Shown here: piece by piece, positions 30,459-38,816 of the stretch
Numbering within the stretch: position 1 is the first letter of the stretch
Layout: every line of letters begins with the position of its first letter
Assembly: GCA_945860595.1 (NCBI GenBank)
Contig: CAMAQV010000002.1
Coordinates: 1 to 64,000, forward strand
DNA length: 64,000 bases
DNA from: Comamonas sp. lk
GTDB lineage: Bacteria > Pseudomonadota > Gammaproteobacteria > Burkholderiales > Burkholderiaceae_C
Reading direction: 5' to 3'
Translations under genes and position numbers: made by a program
The notes under the pieces: model-generated
Told to the model about the DNA's origin: nothing
The model's input: only the letters and a program-made list of their open reading frames with translations
The model's database searches: none

Positions 30459-31556
30459 GTGGCTGTGCACCGCATCGATCAGGACGCTGACGTGCTCTGG
30501 ATCGGTGTGCTGGCTGATGCCGTGGCCCAGATTAAAGATGTGCGTGGGGCCGGTGGTGGACGCATCGGTGTGCGGTGTGCCGAACGCGTCCAGCACCTTG
30601 CGGGCCTCGCTGGCCACCGCCGCCGGTGTACCGAACAGCGCATTCGGATCCAGGTTGCCCTGCAGCGCCTTGCCCGGACCGCCCACTGCACCACCCACCT
30701 GGGCGCGGGCTTTGGCCAGATTCACGGTCCAGTCCACGCCCAGCACCTCGCAGTCCAGCGCTGCCATATCGTCCAGCCATAAGCCGCCGCCTTTGGTGAA
30801 CACCAGGCGCGGCACCGGTTGCCCATCAGCGCCAGTGCGCTTGAGCTGGCGCAGTACCCGTGCCGTGTAATCCAGGCTGAAGGTCTGGAATGCGCCGTCA
30901 GCCAGTACACCGCCCCAGCTGTCAAACACCATCACCGCTTGCGCGCCGGCGTCGATCTGGCAGTTCAGGTAGGCCGCCACGGCATCGGCGTTGATGGTCA
31001 GCACCCGGTGCATCAGGTCCGGGCGGCTGTACATCAGGGTTTTGACCTGGCGATAGTCGTCCGAGCCTGCGCCCTCGACCATGTAGCAGGCCAGCGTCCA
31101 GGGGCTGCCCGAAAAACCAATCAGCGGCACCCGCCCATTTAACGCTTTGCGGATGGAGGTGACGGCATCGAACACATAGCGCAGCGTGTTCATGTCCGGC
31201 ACGGCCAGCTCGGCCACGGCCGCCTCGTCGCGCACGTTCTTGGCAAATCGCGGGCCTTCGCCCATGGCGAAGCTCAGGCCCAGGCCCATGGCGTCGGGCA
31301 CGGTGAGGATGTCGCTGAACAGGATGGCTGCATCCAGCGCGTAGCGCTCCAGGGGCTGCAGCGTGACTTCGGTAGCGAAGTCGACATTGGTGGCCAGGCC
31401 CATAAAACTGCCCGCCTTGGCCCGCGTGGCGCAGTACTCGGGCAGGTAGCGGCCGGCCTGGCGCATCAGCCAGACCGGGGTGTGGTCGGTGGCCTGGCGC
31501 ATGCAGGCACGCAAAAAGCTGTCGTTGCGGGTGGGGGCGAAGTGGCTGTTTGGCAT
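30423..31556 (-). CDS. hemE: Uroporphyrinogen decarboxylase
   Basis: Decarboxylates uroporphyrinogen III to coproporphyrinogen III, one step ahead of HemF. The 377-residue protein has [15 protein letters not shown] near the N-terminus, the aspartate-containing [12 protein letters not shown] and [16 protein letters not shown]. Length is usual for proteobacteria. It converges on and overlaps hemF, so the two genes are not co-transcribed although their products act in sequence. Its 5' end shares the region with the divergent crtE promoter. Confidence 0.96.
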   Translation of the reverse strand: MPNSHFAPTRNDSFLRACMRQATDHTPVWLMRQAGRYLPEYCATRAKAGSFMGLATNVDFATEVTLQPLERYALDAAILFSDILTVPDAMGLGLSFAMGEGPRFAKNVRDEAAVAELAVPDMNTLRYVFDAVTSIRKALNGRVPLIGFSGSPWTLACYMVEGAGSDDYRQVKTLMYSRPDLMHRVLTINADAVAAYLNCQIDAGAQAVMVFDSWGGVLADGAFQTFSLDYTARVLRQLKRTGADGQPVPRLVFTKGGGLWLDDMAALDCEVLGVDWTVNLAKARAQVGGAVGGPGKALQGNLDPNALFGTPAAVASEARKVLDAFGTPHTDASTTGPTHIFNLGHGISQHTDPEHVSVLIDAVHSHSRALRQPVARN

Positions 31557-31650
31557 GGGGCAATGCTAATGAGTAAGGGGGGCAGGCGGATCGGGGTAAT
31601 TCACGCTTGACAAGAAAAATTTATTGTGTAAATTAATTGACGGTGACATA

Positions 31651-31668
31651 TGTAAATGTAAATTGACA
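31651..31668 (+). promoter_or_regulatory. PpsR/CrtJ-type site upstream of crtE
   Basis: TGT-AAATGTAAATTG-ACA is an exact TGT-N12-ACA match, the known PpsR/CrtJ operator. It lies 20 bases before the crtE start. A plausible sigma-70 promoter overlaps it (TTGACG at 31637-31642 and TAAATT at 31659-31664, 16-base spacer). Binding here would repress crtEF in oxygen. Confidence 0.6.
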
Positions 31669-31688
31669 CACCCGAAAGCGAATCTGCC

Positions 31689-32633
31689 ATGAGTCTACTT
31701 GAGCGCGCCGAGAAGTCCCTCTCATACCACTTTGACCAGCTGGTCAGTCCGCAGACACCGCCGCGCCTGGCTGCGGCCATGCGGCATGCGGTTTTTTCCA
31801 GCGGCGCGCGGGTGCGCCCGCAGCTCTGTACCGCCGTGGCCCTGGCCTGTGGCGACGATGCGCCCGGTTTGAGCGACGCCATGGGCAGCGCCATCGAACT
31901 GATGCATTGCGCCTCACTGGTGCACGACGATATGCCCGCTTTTGACAACGCCGACACCCGCCGGGGGCAGCCCACCGTGCACAAGGCCTTTGGTGAACCG
32001 CTTGCACTGCTCACCGGTGACGCGCTGATCGTGCTGGCCTACCAGGTGCTGGCCCATGCCGGCGCCGCGCAGCCACAGCGCCTGGCTGCGCTGATCCGCA
32101 ACCTGAGCGCCGGGGTGGGTGTGCCATCGGGCATCGTCGCGGGGCAGGCCTGGGAATGCGAGGTGCGGGCTGATTTGAGCGAATACCAGCGTGCCAAGAC
32201 CGGAGCCCTGTTTGTTGCAGCCACCTGCGGCGGTGCCATGGCCGCCGGAGCCGACCCGCAGCCCTGGATGGCGCTGGGCAACTACCTCGGGGAGGCCTAC
32301 CAGGTCGCCGACGACATCCGCGACGTGATGGGCCACGCCCAGGCATTGGGCAAGCCGGTTGGTCAGGACGCCTTGCATGGCCGCCCCAGCGTGGCCCAAA
32401 GCCTGGGTCTGGCCGGGGCGGTGGTCTATTTCCAGGGTTTGATGGACAAGGCGGTCGACGGTATTCCCGCCTGCGGTGCCCGGGATCTGCTGTCTCAGGT
32501 GGTGCGGCGCGAGTCCGAGCGCCTGGTGCCCACCAGCATGTGCGAGGCCGTCGGCCAGCCCTATCCCCACTTGCGAGCGGCGAATGCGCTTGTGAGCCGC
32601 TCAGCACAGCCGTCCGGCAATGCAGTCGCTTGA
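31689..32633 (+). CDS. crtE: Geranylgeranyl diphosphate synthase CrtE
   Basis: Makes GGPP, precursor of both carotenoids and the bacteriochlorophyll tail. The 314-residue polyprenyl synthase has the first aspartate-rich motif DDMPAFDNADTRRG and the second DDIRD (lacking the usual final aspartate spacing of DDILD but keeping three acidic residues). Its position before crtF supports CrtE rather than IspA. It is preceded by a PpsR-type site and overlaps crtF by 14 bases. Confidence 0.92.
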   Translation: MSLLERAEKSLSYHFDQLVSPQTPPRLAAAMRHAVFSSGARVRPQLCTAVALACGDDAPGLSDAMGSAIELMHCASLVHDDMPAFDNADTRRGQPTVHKAFGEPLALLTGDALIVLAYQVLAHAGAAQPQRLAALIRNLSAGVGVPSGIVAGQAWECEVRADLSEYQRAKTGALFVAATCGGAMAAGADPQPWMALGNYLGEAYQVADDIRDVMGHAQALGKPVGQDALHGRPSVAQSLGLAGAVVYFQGLMDKAVDGIPACGARDLLSQVVRRESERLVPTSMCEAVGQPYPHLRAANALVSRSAQPSGNAVA

Positions 32634-33816
32634 TGTCGCACCGGTAAGCGCCCAAGGCCCAACCCGGCCGGGCTGGTGGGACGCCCTGCGCGAGCCGATT
32701 CAACGGCGCCTGGATGGCTGGTTCAGCGACCCGGCGCTGTACCGCTGGGCAATTGCCAACCCCTTGACGCGCTGGGTGACGCGCCGCCGTACGGCCAAGC
32801 TGTTTGAGCTGATGGCCGGCTTCGTGCACTCCCAGGTCTTGCTCAGTTGCGTGCGTCTGGGCCTTTTTGCGCGGCTCAAGGAGCAGCCGCTCACGCTGGA
32901 TGCGCTGGCCCGCCACACGCAGATTGAGCCGCCCGCGATGCAGCGCCTGCTGCTCTCGGCGGTGGCGCTGGGCTTGCTGGAGCACCGCTCCATGGGGCGC
33001 TTTGGCCTGGGGCCACTGGGCGCACCGCTGGCGCGCCAGGACGGTATTGCGGCCATGATCGAGCACAACAACCTGCTGTACCAGGATCTCTTGCAGCCGG
33101 TGGAATTTTTACGCGATGCCTGGGGCGGCAGCATGGCCGGGTACTGGCCTTATGCGCACGGCAAGATGCCCGGGGTTCCCGGTGCAGCGCAGCCTGCGGG
33201 TTCCGGCCTGGAGCCGGTCGCCCGGTACTCCGAGCTGATGGCGTCGTCCCAAAATTTTGTGTTGCAGGAAATCCTGAGCAGCTATGCGCTTGCCGGTCAC
33301 CGCCGCCTGATGGACGTGGGCGGCGGCAAGGGCCGATTCATCAGCGCGGTGGCGCGGCAATACCCCGCCCTGGAACTGACGCTGTTTGACTTGCCTCCCG
33401 TGCTGGAAGTGGCGCGCAGTGCCTTGCACACCGCCGGCCTGGACGGGCGGGTGAGGCTGCACCCGGGGAGTTTTCTCACCGATGCGCTGCCCGGCGGGGC
33501 CGATGTCATCACGCTCATCCGCGTTGCCCATGACCACTGCGACGCGTCCGTGCGCGACATCTTGCGCAACATTTACCAGGCGCTGCCCAAGGGCGGTACG
33601 CTGCTTGTGGCCGAGCCTATGGCGCAGTCAGCAGGCGAGCGTCCGCAGCCCAGCGACGCCTATTTTCACTATTACTTGCTGGCCATGGGGGCAGGGCGGC
33701 TGCGCAGCCACGAGGAGCTGGCGGCGCTGATGCGCGACAGCGGATTTGCTGCCGTAACGCTGCTGGATAACGCCATGCCCATCCATGCCCGCATCCTTGT
33801 GGGTACAAAAATCTAG
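32620..33816 (+). CDS. crtF: Hydroxyneurosporene/demethylspheroidene O-methyltransferase
   Basis: Methylates the C-1 hydroxyl of carotenoid intermediates in the spheroidene pathway with SAM. The 398-residue protein has an N-terminal dimerisation/winged-helix part (LTLDALARHTQIEP) and a C-terminal class I methyltransferase domain. The SAM motif is LMDVGGGKGRFISAV, and RVAHDHCD holds the general-base-type histidine region. Its start lies inside the crtE 3' end. In alphaproteobacterial PGCs bchC follows; here the next gene is bchX. Confidence 0.92.
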   Translation: MQSLDVAPVSAQGPTRPGWWDALREPIQRRLDGWFSDPALYRWAIANPLTRWVTRRRTAKLFELMAGFVHSQVLLSCVRLGLFARLKEQPLTLDALARHTQIEPPAMQRLLLSAVALGLLEHRSMGRFGLGPLGAPLARQDGIAAMIEHNNLLYQDLLQPVEFLRDAWGGSMAGYWPYAHGKMPGVPGAAQPAGSGLEPVARYSELMASSQNFVLQEILSSYALAGHRRLMDVGGGKGRFISAVARQYPALELTLFDLPPVLEVARSALHTAGLDGRVRLHPGSFLTDALPGGADVITLIRVAHDHCDASVRDILRNIYQALPKGGTLLVAEPMAQSAGERPQPSDAYFHYYLLAMGAGRLRSHEELAALMRDSGFAAVTLLDNAMPIHARILVGTKI

Positions 33817-33843
33817 GTATTTTCCCTAATCAAGGCAAGAAAC

Positions 33844-33861
33844 TGTAAATATTTATTGACA
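33844..33861 (+). promoter_or_regulatory. PpsR/CrtJ-type site upstream of bchX
   Basis: TGT-AAATATTTATTG-ACA, an exact TGT-N12-ACA match. Its right end is also a TTGACA -35 hexamer (33856-33861), with CACAAT (33880-33885) as a possible -10 at 18 bases. Repressor binding would block this promoter, which could drive bchXYZ-puf. Confidence 0.65.
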
Positions 33862-33869
33862 TATATCAA
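33856..33869 (+). promoter_or_regulatory. FNR-like box overlapping the PpsR site
   Basis: TTGAC-ATAT-ATCAA differs by one base from the FNR/FnrL consensus TTGAT-N4-ATCAA. It shares six bases with the PpsR-type site, so an anaerobic activator and an aerobic repressor could compete here. Confidence 0.55.
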
Positions 33870-33927
33870 TGTCAACCGACACAATGAAACTGTTCCAAGT
33901 GCCGTCTTCCCAATGGAGTGCCAACGC

Positions 33928-34938
33928 ATGACAACCCCCGCCGGTGATAACAGCCAGCCCATCAAATTCATCGAGGTCTTGCGCCGCGAAGCGGCCGACG
34001 AGCCCGCGCCCGTGCACACAGGCCCTGTGACCAAAGAGACACAAATCATTGCCATCTACGGCAAGGGCGGCATCGGTAAAAGCTTCACGCTGGCCAACCT
34101 CAGCTACATGATGGCCCAGCAGGGCAAAAAAGTGCTTTTGATCGGTTGCGACCCCAAGAGCGACACCACCAGCCTGCTCTTCGGTGGCAAAGCCTGCCCG
34201 ACGATTATTGAGACCTCTTCCCGCCTCAAGCTGGCGGGTCAGGCCGTGAGCATTGGCGACGTCTGCTTCAAGCGCGATGGCGTCTTTGCCATGGAGTTGG
34301 GTGGCCCTGAGGTGGGTCGCGGCTGCGGTGGACGGGGCATCATCCACGGCTTTGAAACCCTGGAAAAACTCGGCTTCCACGACTGGGGTTTTGACTTCGT
34401 CTTGCTCGATTTTTTGGGCGACGTGGTCTGCGGCGGCTTTGGCTTGCCGATTGCGCGCGATATGTGCCAAAAAGTGATCGTCGTAGCCAGCAATGACTTG
34501 CAGTCCCTGTATGTGGCCAACAACGTGTGCTCGGCGGTCGAGTACTTCCGCAAGCTTGGTGGCAATGTGGGCGTGGCCGGGATGGTCATCAACAAAGACG
34601 ATGGGACCGGCGAGGCGAAGGCCTTTGCCGGCAACGCAGGCATTCCGGTTCTGGCCGCCATTCCGGCCGATGAAGATATCCGCCGCAAGAGTGCCAGCTA
34701 CGAAATCATCGGCCGCCCCGGCGGCCAGTGGGCTCCCTTATTTGAGGAGCTCGCACTCAACGTGGCAGAAGCTCCGCCCGTGCGGCCCAAGCCGCAGACG
34801 CAGGACCAGTTGCTCGGCCTGTTCAGCGCCGACACCGTGGGCCGCAATGTGGTCCTGCAGCCGGCAACCACCTTCGACATGATGGGCCGCCATGAATTGG
34901 TCAAGCCCACGCTGGAAGTGGTCTACGACGAAGCCTGA
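33928..34938 (+). CDS. bchX: Chlorophyllide a reductase iron protein BchX
   Basis: ATP-dependent electron donor of chlorophyllide a oxidoreductase (COR), related to nitrogenase NifH. The 336-residue protein has the P-loop [15 protein letters not shown]. The two cluster-ligating cysteines that bridge the dimer are in GRGCGGRGI and DVVCGGFGL. The ATG at 33928 has GGAG nine bases upstream and gives normal length; a 24-codon upstream extension exists in frame but crosses the promoter sites. bchY follows after 13 bases. Confidence 0.95.
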   Translation: MTTPAGDNSQPIKFIEVLRREAADEPAPVHTGPVTKETQIIAIYGKGGIGKSFTLANLSYMMAQQGKKVLLIGCDPKSDTTSLLFGGKACPTIIETSSRLKLAGQAVSIGDVCFKRDGVFAMELGGPEVGRGCGGRGIIHGFETLEKLGFHDWGFDFVLLDFLGDVVCGGFGLPIARDMCQKVIVVASNDLQSLYVANNVCSAVEYFRKLGGNVGVAGMVINKDDGTGEAKAFAGNAGIPVLAAIPADEDIRRKSASYEIIGRPGGQWAPLFEELALNVAEAPPVRPKPQTQDQLLGLFSADTVGRNVVLQPATTFDMMGRHELVKPTLEVVYDEA

Positions 34939-34951
34939 GCCTGAAAAAGCC

Positions 34952-36511
34952 ATGACCGACTCCAAGACCATTCCCATCCATATGGCACCAGCCCAAGGCG
35001 CGGTGACCACCGCGCTCGAGGGCGATGGCATGGGCTGCCACGGCGGGGGCGAAACCCTGCTGGCCGCAGCCAAGTCCGCAGGCAAATCCGAGGTGCTGCA
35101 ACAGTACGCCAAGGATTACCCCCGCAACGAGAACACGGGTCCGCATGACCAGCCACAAAGCATGTGCCCGGCCTTCGGTTCGCTGCGCGTGGGACTGCGC
35201 ATGCGCCGCACGCAAACTATTCTGTCGGGTTCGGCATGCTGCGTGTACGGGCTGACTTTCACATCGCATTTTTACGGCGCGCGCCGCAGCGTGGGCTATG
35301 TACCTTTCAACTCCGAGACCCTGGTCACCGGCAAGCTATTTGAAGACATTCGCGAGGCGGTGTACGCCCAGGCCGACCCCGCGCAACTCGACGCCATCGT
35401 GATCATCAACCTCTGCGTGCCCACTGCCAGCGGCGTGCCCCTGCAGTTGCTGCCCAAAGAGATCAACGGGGTGCGCATCATCGGTATTGACGTGCCCGGC
35501 TTTGGTGTGCCCACGCATGCCGAGGCCAAGGACGTGCTGTCCGGCGCAATGCTCAAGTACGCCCGCGGAGAAATTTTGAACGGCCCGGTGCAGGCGCCGC
35601 GTGGCGGCCGTCTGGACAAGCCCGCTGTGGCCCTGCTGGGTGAGATGTTCCCGGCCGATCCGGTCATCATCGGCCAGATGCTGGCACCCATGGACCTGGT
35701 TGCTGGACCGGTGGTTCCCACCCGCGAGTGGCGCGAGTTGTATGCCGCGCTGGACTGTGTGAGCGTGGCCGCCATCCATCCCTTCTACACCGCAGCAGTG
35801 CGCGAGTTCCAGGCGGCTGGCCGCCCCGTGATCGGCTCTGCACCCGTGGGCGTAGAAGGCACGAACGACTGGCTGCAAGCCATTGGTGAGGCCAGCGGCG
35901 TGCCCCAGGCCAAGATCGACGCCGCGCGCAACCAGACCTTGGCACCCATGCGCGGCATGCTGGCTTCTAAGCCGATCAAGGGCCGCATCACCCTGAGTGG
36001 CTACGAGGGCTCCGAGTTGCTGGTGGGGCGTCTGCTGGTCGAGTGCGGCGCGGATCTGCGCTATGTGGGCTCCGCCTGCCCCGCCACACCCTGGAACCAG
36101 CACGACGCCGACTGGCTGCGCTCCAAAGGTGTGCAGGTGCAGTTCCGCGCGTCGTTGGAGCAAGACCTGGCTGCCATGCACGAGTACACGCCGCAGCTAG
36201 CTATCGGCACCACGCCCGTGGTGCAGAAAGCCAAAGAGCTGTCTATCCCCTCGCTCTACTACACCAACCTGATTTCTGCGCGGCCCCTGATGGGCATTGC
36301 CGGCGCGGGCTCGCTGGTGCAGGTGGTGCAGGCTGCCATCGGCAACCAGAGCCGCTTTGACCAGATGAAGAACTTTTTCGGTGATGTGGGCATGTCGCAC
36401 AACGCCGGTGTCTGGGAAGGGGTTCCGGTGGACCGGCCGGAGTTCAAGAAAGAGACCAAGCGCCAGATGGAAAAGTTGATGAAAAAGCGCAAAGCTGAGG
36501 AGATGGGCTGA
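34952..36511 (+). CDS. bchY: Chlorophyllide a reductase subunit BchY
   Basis: One half of the NifDK-like catalytic component of COR, which reduces ring B of chlorophyllide. The 519-residue protein has cysteine candidates for the bridging cluster in [11 protein letters not shown] and [15 protein letters not shown], and the [11 protein letters not shown] segment. The ATG at 34952 is selected as the first after bchX; the frame is open 20 codons further into bchX. The stop overlaps the bchZ start (TGATG). Confidence 0.94.
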   Translation: MTDSKTIPIHMAPAQGAVTTALEGDGMGCHGGGETLLAAAKSAGKSEVLQQYAKDYPRNENTGPHDQPQSMCPAFGSLRVGLRMRRTQTILSGSACCVYGLTFTSHFYGARRSVGYVPFNSETLVTGKLFEDIREAVYAQADPAQLDAIVIINLCVPTASGVPLQLLPKEINGVRIIGIDVPGFGVPTHAEAKDVLSGAMLKYARGEILNGPVQAPRGGRLDKPAVALLGEMFPADPVIIGQMLAPMDLVAGPVVPTREWRELYAALDCVSVAAIHPFYTAAVREFQAAGRPVIGSAPVGVEGTNDWLQAIGEASGVPQAKIDAARNQTLAPMRGMLASKPIKGRITLSGYEGSELLVGRLLVECGADLRYVGSACPATPWNQHDADWLRSKGVQVQFRASLEQDLAAMHEYTPQLAIGTTPVVQKAKELSIPSLYYTNLISARPLMGIAGAGSLVQVVQAAIGNQSRFDQMKNFFGDVGMSHNAGVWEGVPVDRPEFKKETKRQMEKLMKKRKAEEMG

Positions 36512-37989
36512 TGCTGGTTCTCGACCACGATCGCGCAGGGGGCTATTGGGGTGCCGTGTATGTGTTCACGGCCATCAAAGGCTTGCAAGTCGTTATTGAC
36601 GGCCCGGTAGGTTGCGAAAACCTGCCGGTTACCTCGGTGCTGCATTACACCGACGCACTGCCGCCGCATGAGTTGCCAATTGTGGTGACAGGCCTTGCGG
36701 AAGAGCAGCTTGGACGCGAAGGAACCGAAGGTGCGATGAAGCGCGCGCACGCCACGCTGGATCCGGATTTGCCTTCGGTGGTGGTGACGGGCTCGATCGC
36801 CGAGATGATTGGCGGTGGTGTCACGCCCGAGGGCATGAATATCCAGCGCTTTCTGCCGCGCACCATCGACGAAGACCAATGGCAATGCGCCAACCGCGCC
36901 ATGTACTGGCTGTGGAGCGAATACGGCATGAAAAAAGTGCCGGCGCGCAAGCCCTACGCGGATCGCCCGGTGGGTGAAAAGCCCCGCGTCAACATCATCG
37001 GACCCTGCTACGGCACCTTCAACTCACCCAGCGACTTGGCCGAAATCCGCCGCCTGGTGCAAGGCATCGGCGCTGAGATCAATATGGTCTTTCCCTTGAC
37101 CAGCCACCTGGCCGATGTATCCCGTCTGGTGGAGGCCGATGTGAACATTTGCATGTACCGCGAGTTCGGCCGCATGCTGTGTGAAGCGCTGGAGCGTCCC
37201 TACCTGCAAGCCCCCATTGGCCTGCACAGCACCACCCAGTTTTTGCGCAAGCTTGGCGAATTGCTCAATCTGGACCCCGAGCCATTTATCGAGCGCGAAC
37301 GCCACACCACGCTCAAGCCTTTGTGGGATCTGTGGCGCTCAGTGACCCAGGACTTTTTCTCCACCGCCAGCTTTGCCGTGGTGGCTGGTGAAACCTATGC
37401 ACGCGGCCTGAAGCACTTTCTTGAAGTCGAAATGGGCCTGCCCTGCAAGTTCAGCGTGTCCCGCACGGCGGGCACCAAAACCGATAACGCCAAAGTGCGT
37501 GAGATGTGCCGCACCCAAACGCCGCTCATCATGTTCGGCAGCTTTAACGAGCGCATGTACCTGGCCGAGAACGGCAGCACCGGCCCGATGCGCACGACCT
37601 TCATCGCAGCCTCCTTCCCTGGCGCAGTCATCCGCCGCCACACCGGCACGCCGTTCATGGGTTACAGCGGCGCGACCTATGTGGTGCAAGAGGTGTGTAA
37701 CGCGCTGTTTGATGCCTTGTTCCACATCCTGCCCCTGGGCACCGAAATGGACAAAGTCGAAGCCACCCACGCGCGCGGCGTCGTCACCCCGAACGCCACC
37801 TGGCAGGACGCGGCCCAGACCGTGATGCGCGAAATGATTCAGAACCAGCCGGTGCTGGTGCAAATCTCGGCGGCCAAGCGCCTGCGCGACCAGTCGGAAC
37901 GGATAGCGCGCGAAGCGGGCCAAGACACGGTGTCACAAGACCATGTGCACGCCGCCGGGCGCGAATTAGGAATGGCGGTTGCGGTATGA
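36511..37989 (+). CDS. bchZ: Chlorophyllide a reductase subunit BchZ
   Basis: Second half of the COR catalytic component, 492 residues. [20 protein letters not shown] opens the protein (DRAGGYWG segment), [25 protein letters not shown] holds a cluster cysteine ([10 protein letters not shown]), and [19 protein letters not shown] is typical of BchZ. It is translationally coupled to bchY. Its stop overlaps an ATG (ATGA at 37986) that is in frame with pufB. Confidence 0.95.
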   Translation: MLVLDHDRAGGYWGAVYVFTAIKGLQVVIDGPVGCENLPVTSVLHYTDALPPHELPIVVTGLAEEQLGREGTEGAMKRAHATLDPDLPSVVVTGSIAEMIGGGVTPEGMNIQRFLPRTIDEDQWQCANRAMYWLWSEYGMKKVPARKPYADRPVGEKPRVNIIGPCYGTFNSPSDLAEIRRLVQGIGAEINMVFPLTSHLADVSRLVEADVNICMYREFGRMLCEALERPYLQAPIGLHSTTQFLRKLGELLNLDPEPFIERERHTTLKPLWDLWRSVTQDFFSTASFAVVAGETYARGLKHFLEVEMGLPCKFSVSRTAGTKTDNAKVREMCRTQTPLIMFGSFNERMYLAENGSTGPMRTTFIAASFPGAVIRRHTGTPFMGYSGATYVVQEVCNALFDALFHILPLGTEMDKVEATHARGVVTPNATWQDAAQTVMREMIQNQPVLVQISAAKRLRDQSERIAREAGQDTVSQDHVHAAGRELGMAVAV

Positions 37990-38096
37990 GTACCGCAGCT
38001 GTTGAGCAAGGAATGTCGTGGCAGTCTGCTGCGGATACCCAGGTTGCGCGGGTTGTGCGCAGCAATGGTCGTAAGGCCTTTTTTAGGAGAGTTCGC
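37986..38096 (+). other. In-frame 37-codon extension upstream of pufB, ATGA-coupled to bchZ
   Basis: An ATG overlapping the bchZ stop opens a frame that runs without interruption into pufB. The 37 residues are polar and basic near the end (RKAFFRRVR), with no membrane span and no visible likeness to PufQ. A strong AGGAGA ribosome site sits just before the internal ATG at 38097, so most PufB should start there. The extension may be an untranslated leader, a remnant, or a minor long form. Confidence 0.35.
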
Positions 38097-38243
38097 ATGT
38101 CAAATCATGGAAAGTCCATTTCCGGTCTGACGGACGAAGAAGCGCAGGAATTCCATACCTACTACATGCAAGGTCTGGTGGGCTTCACGGCGGTTGCTGT
38201 GGTAGCCCATGTCCTTGTGTGGGCTTGGCGTCCCTGGTTCTGA
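38097..38243 (+). CDS. pufB: Light-harvesting 1 beta polypeptide
   Basis: A 48-residue antenna subunit that spans the membrane once and binds bacteriochlorophyll a. The N-terminal [12 protein letters not shown] is the LH1-beta pattern. The bacteriochlorophyll ligand is the histidine in [13 protein letters not shown], with the aromatic C-terminus that sets the absorption maximum. AGGAGAGTTCGC before the ATG is a strong ribosome site. It is followed after 36 bases not by pufA but by another small membrane protein gene. Confidence 0.97.
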   Translation: MSNHGKSISGLTDEEAQEFHTYYMQGLVGFTAVAVVAHVLVWAWRPWF

Positions 38244-38279
38244 AACGGTTCTATTCAACAACGTAGAGGGGAATAAGCA

Positions 38280-38504
38280 ATGGCCCATACCCATCAATCA
38301 GCCGACGTCTTTATAAAAGCCGATGCGAGCAGCGCCTTCTGGGGCATGTTCTCACTGGCATTTGTGATTTTGTTTGTGTTCGCCTTGGCATCTTCGGTGC
38401 TCGGCGTGCAGTGGCGGTCCATCCTGCCGGGGGCAGAGAACGCCAAGGGCGTGGTTGGCGGTGTCAAGGCTGCCGTTTACACCTTCATGTCTTACATTTT
38501 TTAG
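38280..38504 (+). CDS. Unrecognised 74-residue single-span membrane protein between pufB and pufA
   Basis: A 74-residue protein with a polar N-terminus (residues 1-19), one strong membrane span (about 20-43, rich in F, L, V and A), a short WRSILPGAEN linker and a C-terminal amphipathic stretch (55-74). The span has no histidine, so it should not bind bacteriochlorophyll as LH1 subunits do. It has its own AGAGGGG ribosome site and is followed after 10 bases by pufA, so it would be made along with LH1. The size, the single histidine-free span and the LP..EN plus amphipathic tail faintly recall PufX, which lies after pufM in Rhodobacter; homology is not shown. Possible roles are LH1 ring opening, quinone passage or assembly. 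Confidence 0.8.
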   Translation: MAHTHQSADVFIKADASSAFWGMFSLAFVILFVFALASSVLGVQWRSILPGAENAKGVVGGVKAAVYTFMSYIF

Positions 38505-38514
38505 GAGAAACGCT

Positions 38515-38712
38515 ATGTGGAGAATTTGGCGTTTGTACGACCCGCTTCGCGCGATGGTTGTGCAAGGTATTTTCTTGTTCGCACTGGCAGCAATGATTCA
38601 CCTCATTTTGCTCAGCACCAACAAGTTCAATTGGCTCGACGGTGCAAAGAAGGCCCCGACGACGGCTGCCCAAAACGCGCCGCTGCCTTCAGCAGTGCCT
38701 GCGAAAAGCTAA
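38515..38712 (+). CDS. pufA: Light-harvesting 1 alpha polypeptide
   Basis: A 65-residue antenna subunit. The MWRIWRLYDPLRAM opening is the LH1-alpha signature, the bacteriochlorophyll-ligating histidine is in AAMIHLILLSTNKFNWLDG, and a short Ala/Pro-rich tail (cleaved in some species) ends the protein. AGGAGAAACGCT precedes the ATG. A hairpin follows before pufL. Confidence 0.97.
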   Translation: MWRIWRLYDPLRAMVVQGIFLFALAAMIHLILLSTNKFNWLDGAKKAPTTAAQNAPLPSAVPAKS

Positions 38713-38720
38713 AGCCAGCT

Positions 38721-38770
38721 GGTATGGGGGTGAGCCGCTTCGCAACGGCCTGGCAGCTCACCACCCATCC
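38721..38770 (+). promoter_or_regulatory. pufA-pufL intercistronic hairpin
   Basis: GGTATGGGGGTGAGC (from 38721) pairs with GCTCACCACCCATCC (ending 38770) with small bulges, giving a long stem without a U tract. In Rhodobacter a hairpin at this place protects the upstream antenna mRNA from 3' decay so that LH1 outnumbers reaction centres. The same role is likely here and would also cover the small gene between pufB and pufA. Confidence 0.75.
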
Positions 38771-38816
38771 TTATTGAAAACAGTAGGAAAAAACGTTCCA
38801 TCAAAGAGGCTTCACT

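Noticed and set aside
33856..33927. Upstream start for bchX
   Set aside because: It would place coding sequence over the PpsR/FNR-like sites and -35, and has no ribosome site.
38280..38504. Reading the small gene as a second pufA or as PufQ
   Set aside because: It lacks the MWRIW start and the ligand histidine of LH1-alpha, and shows no visible likeness to PufQ; pufA follows as a separate gene.
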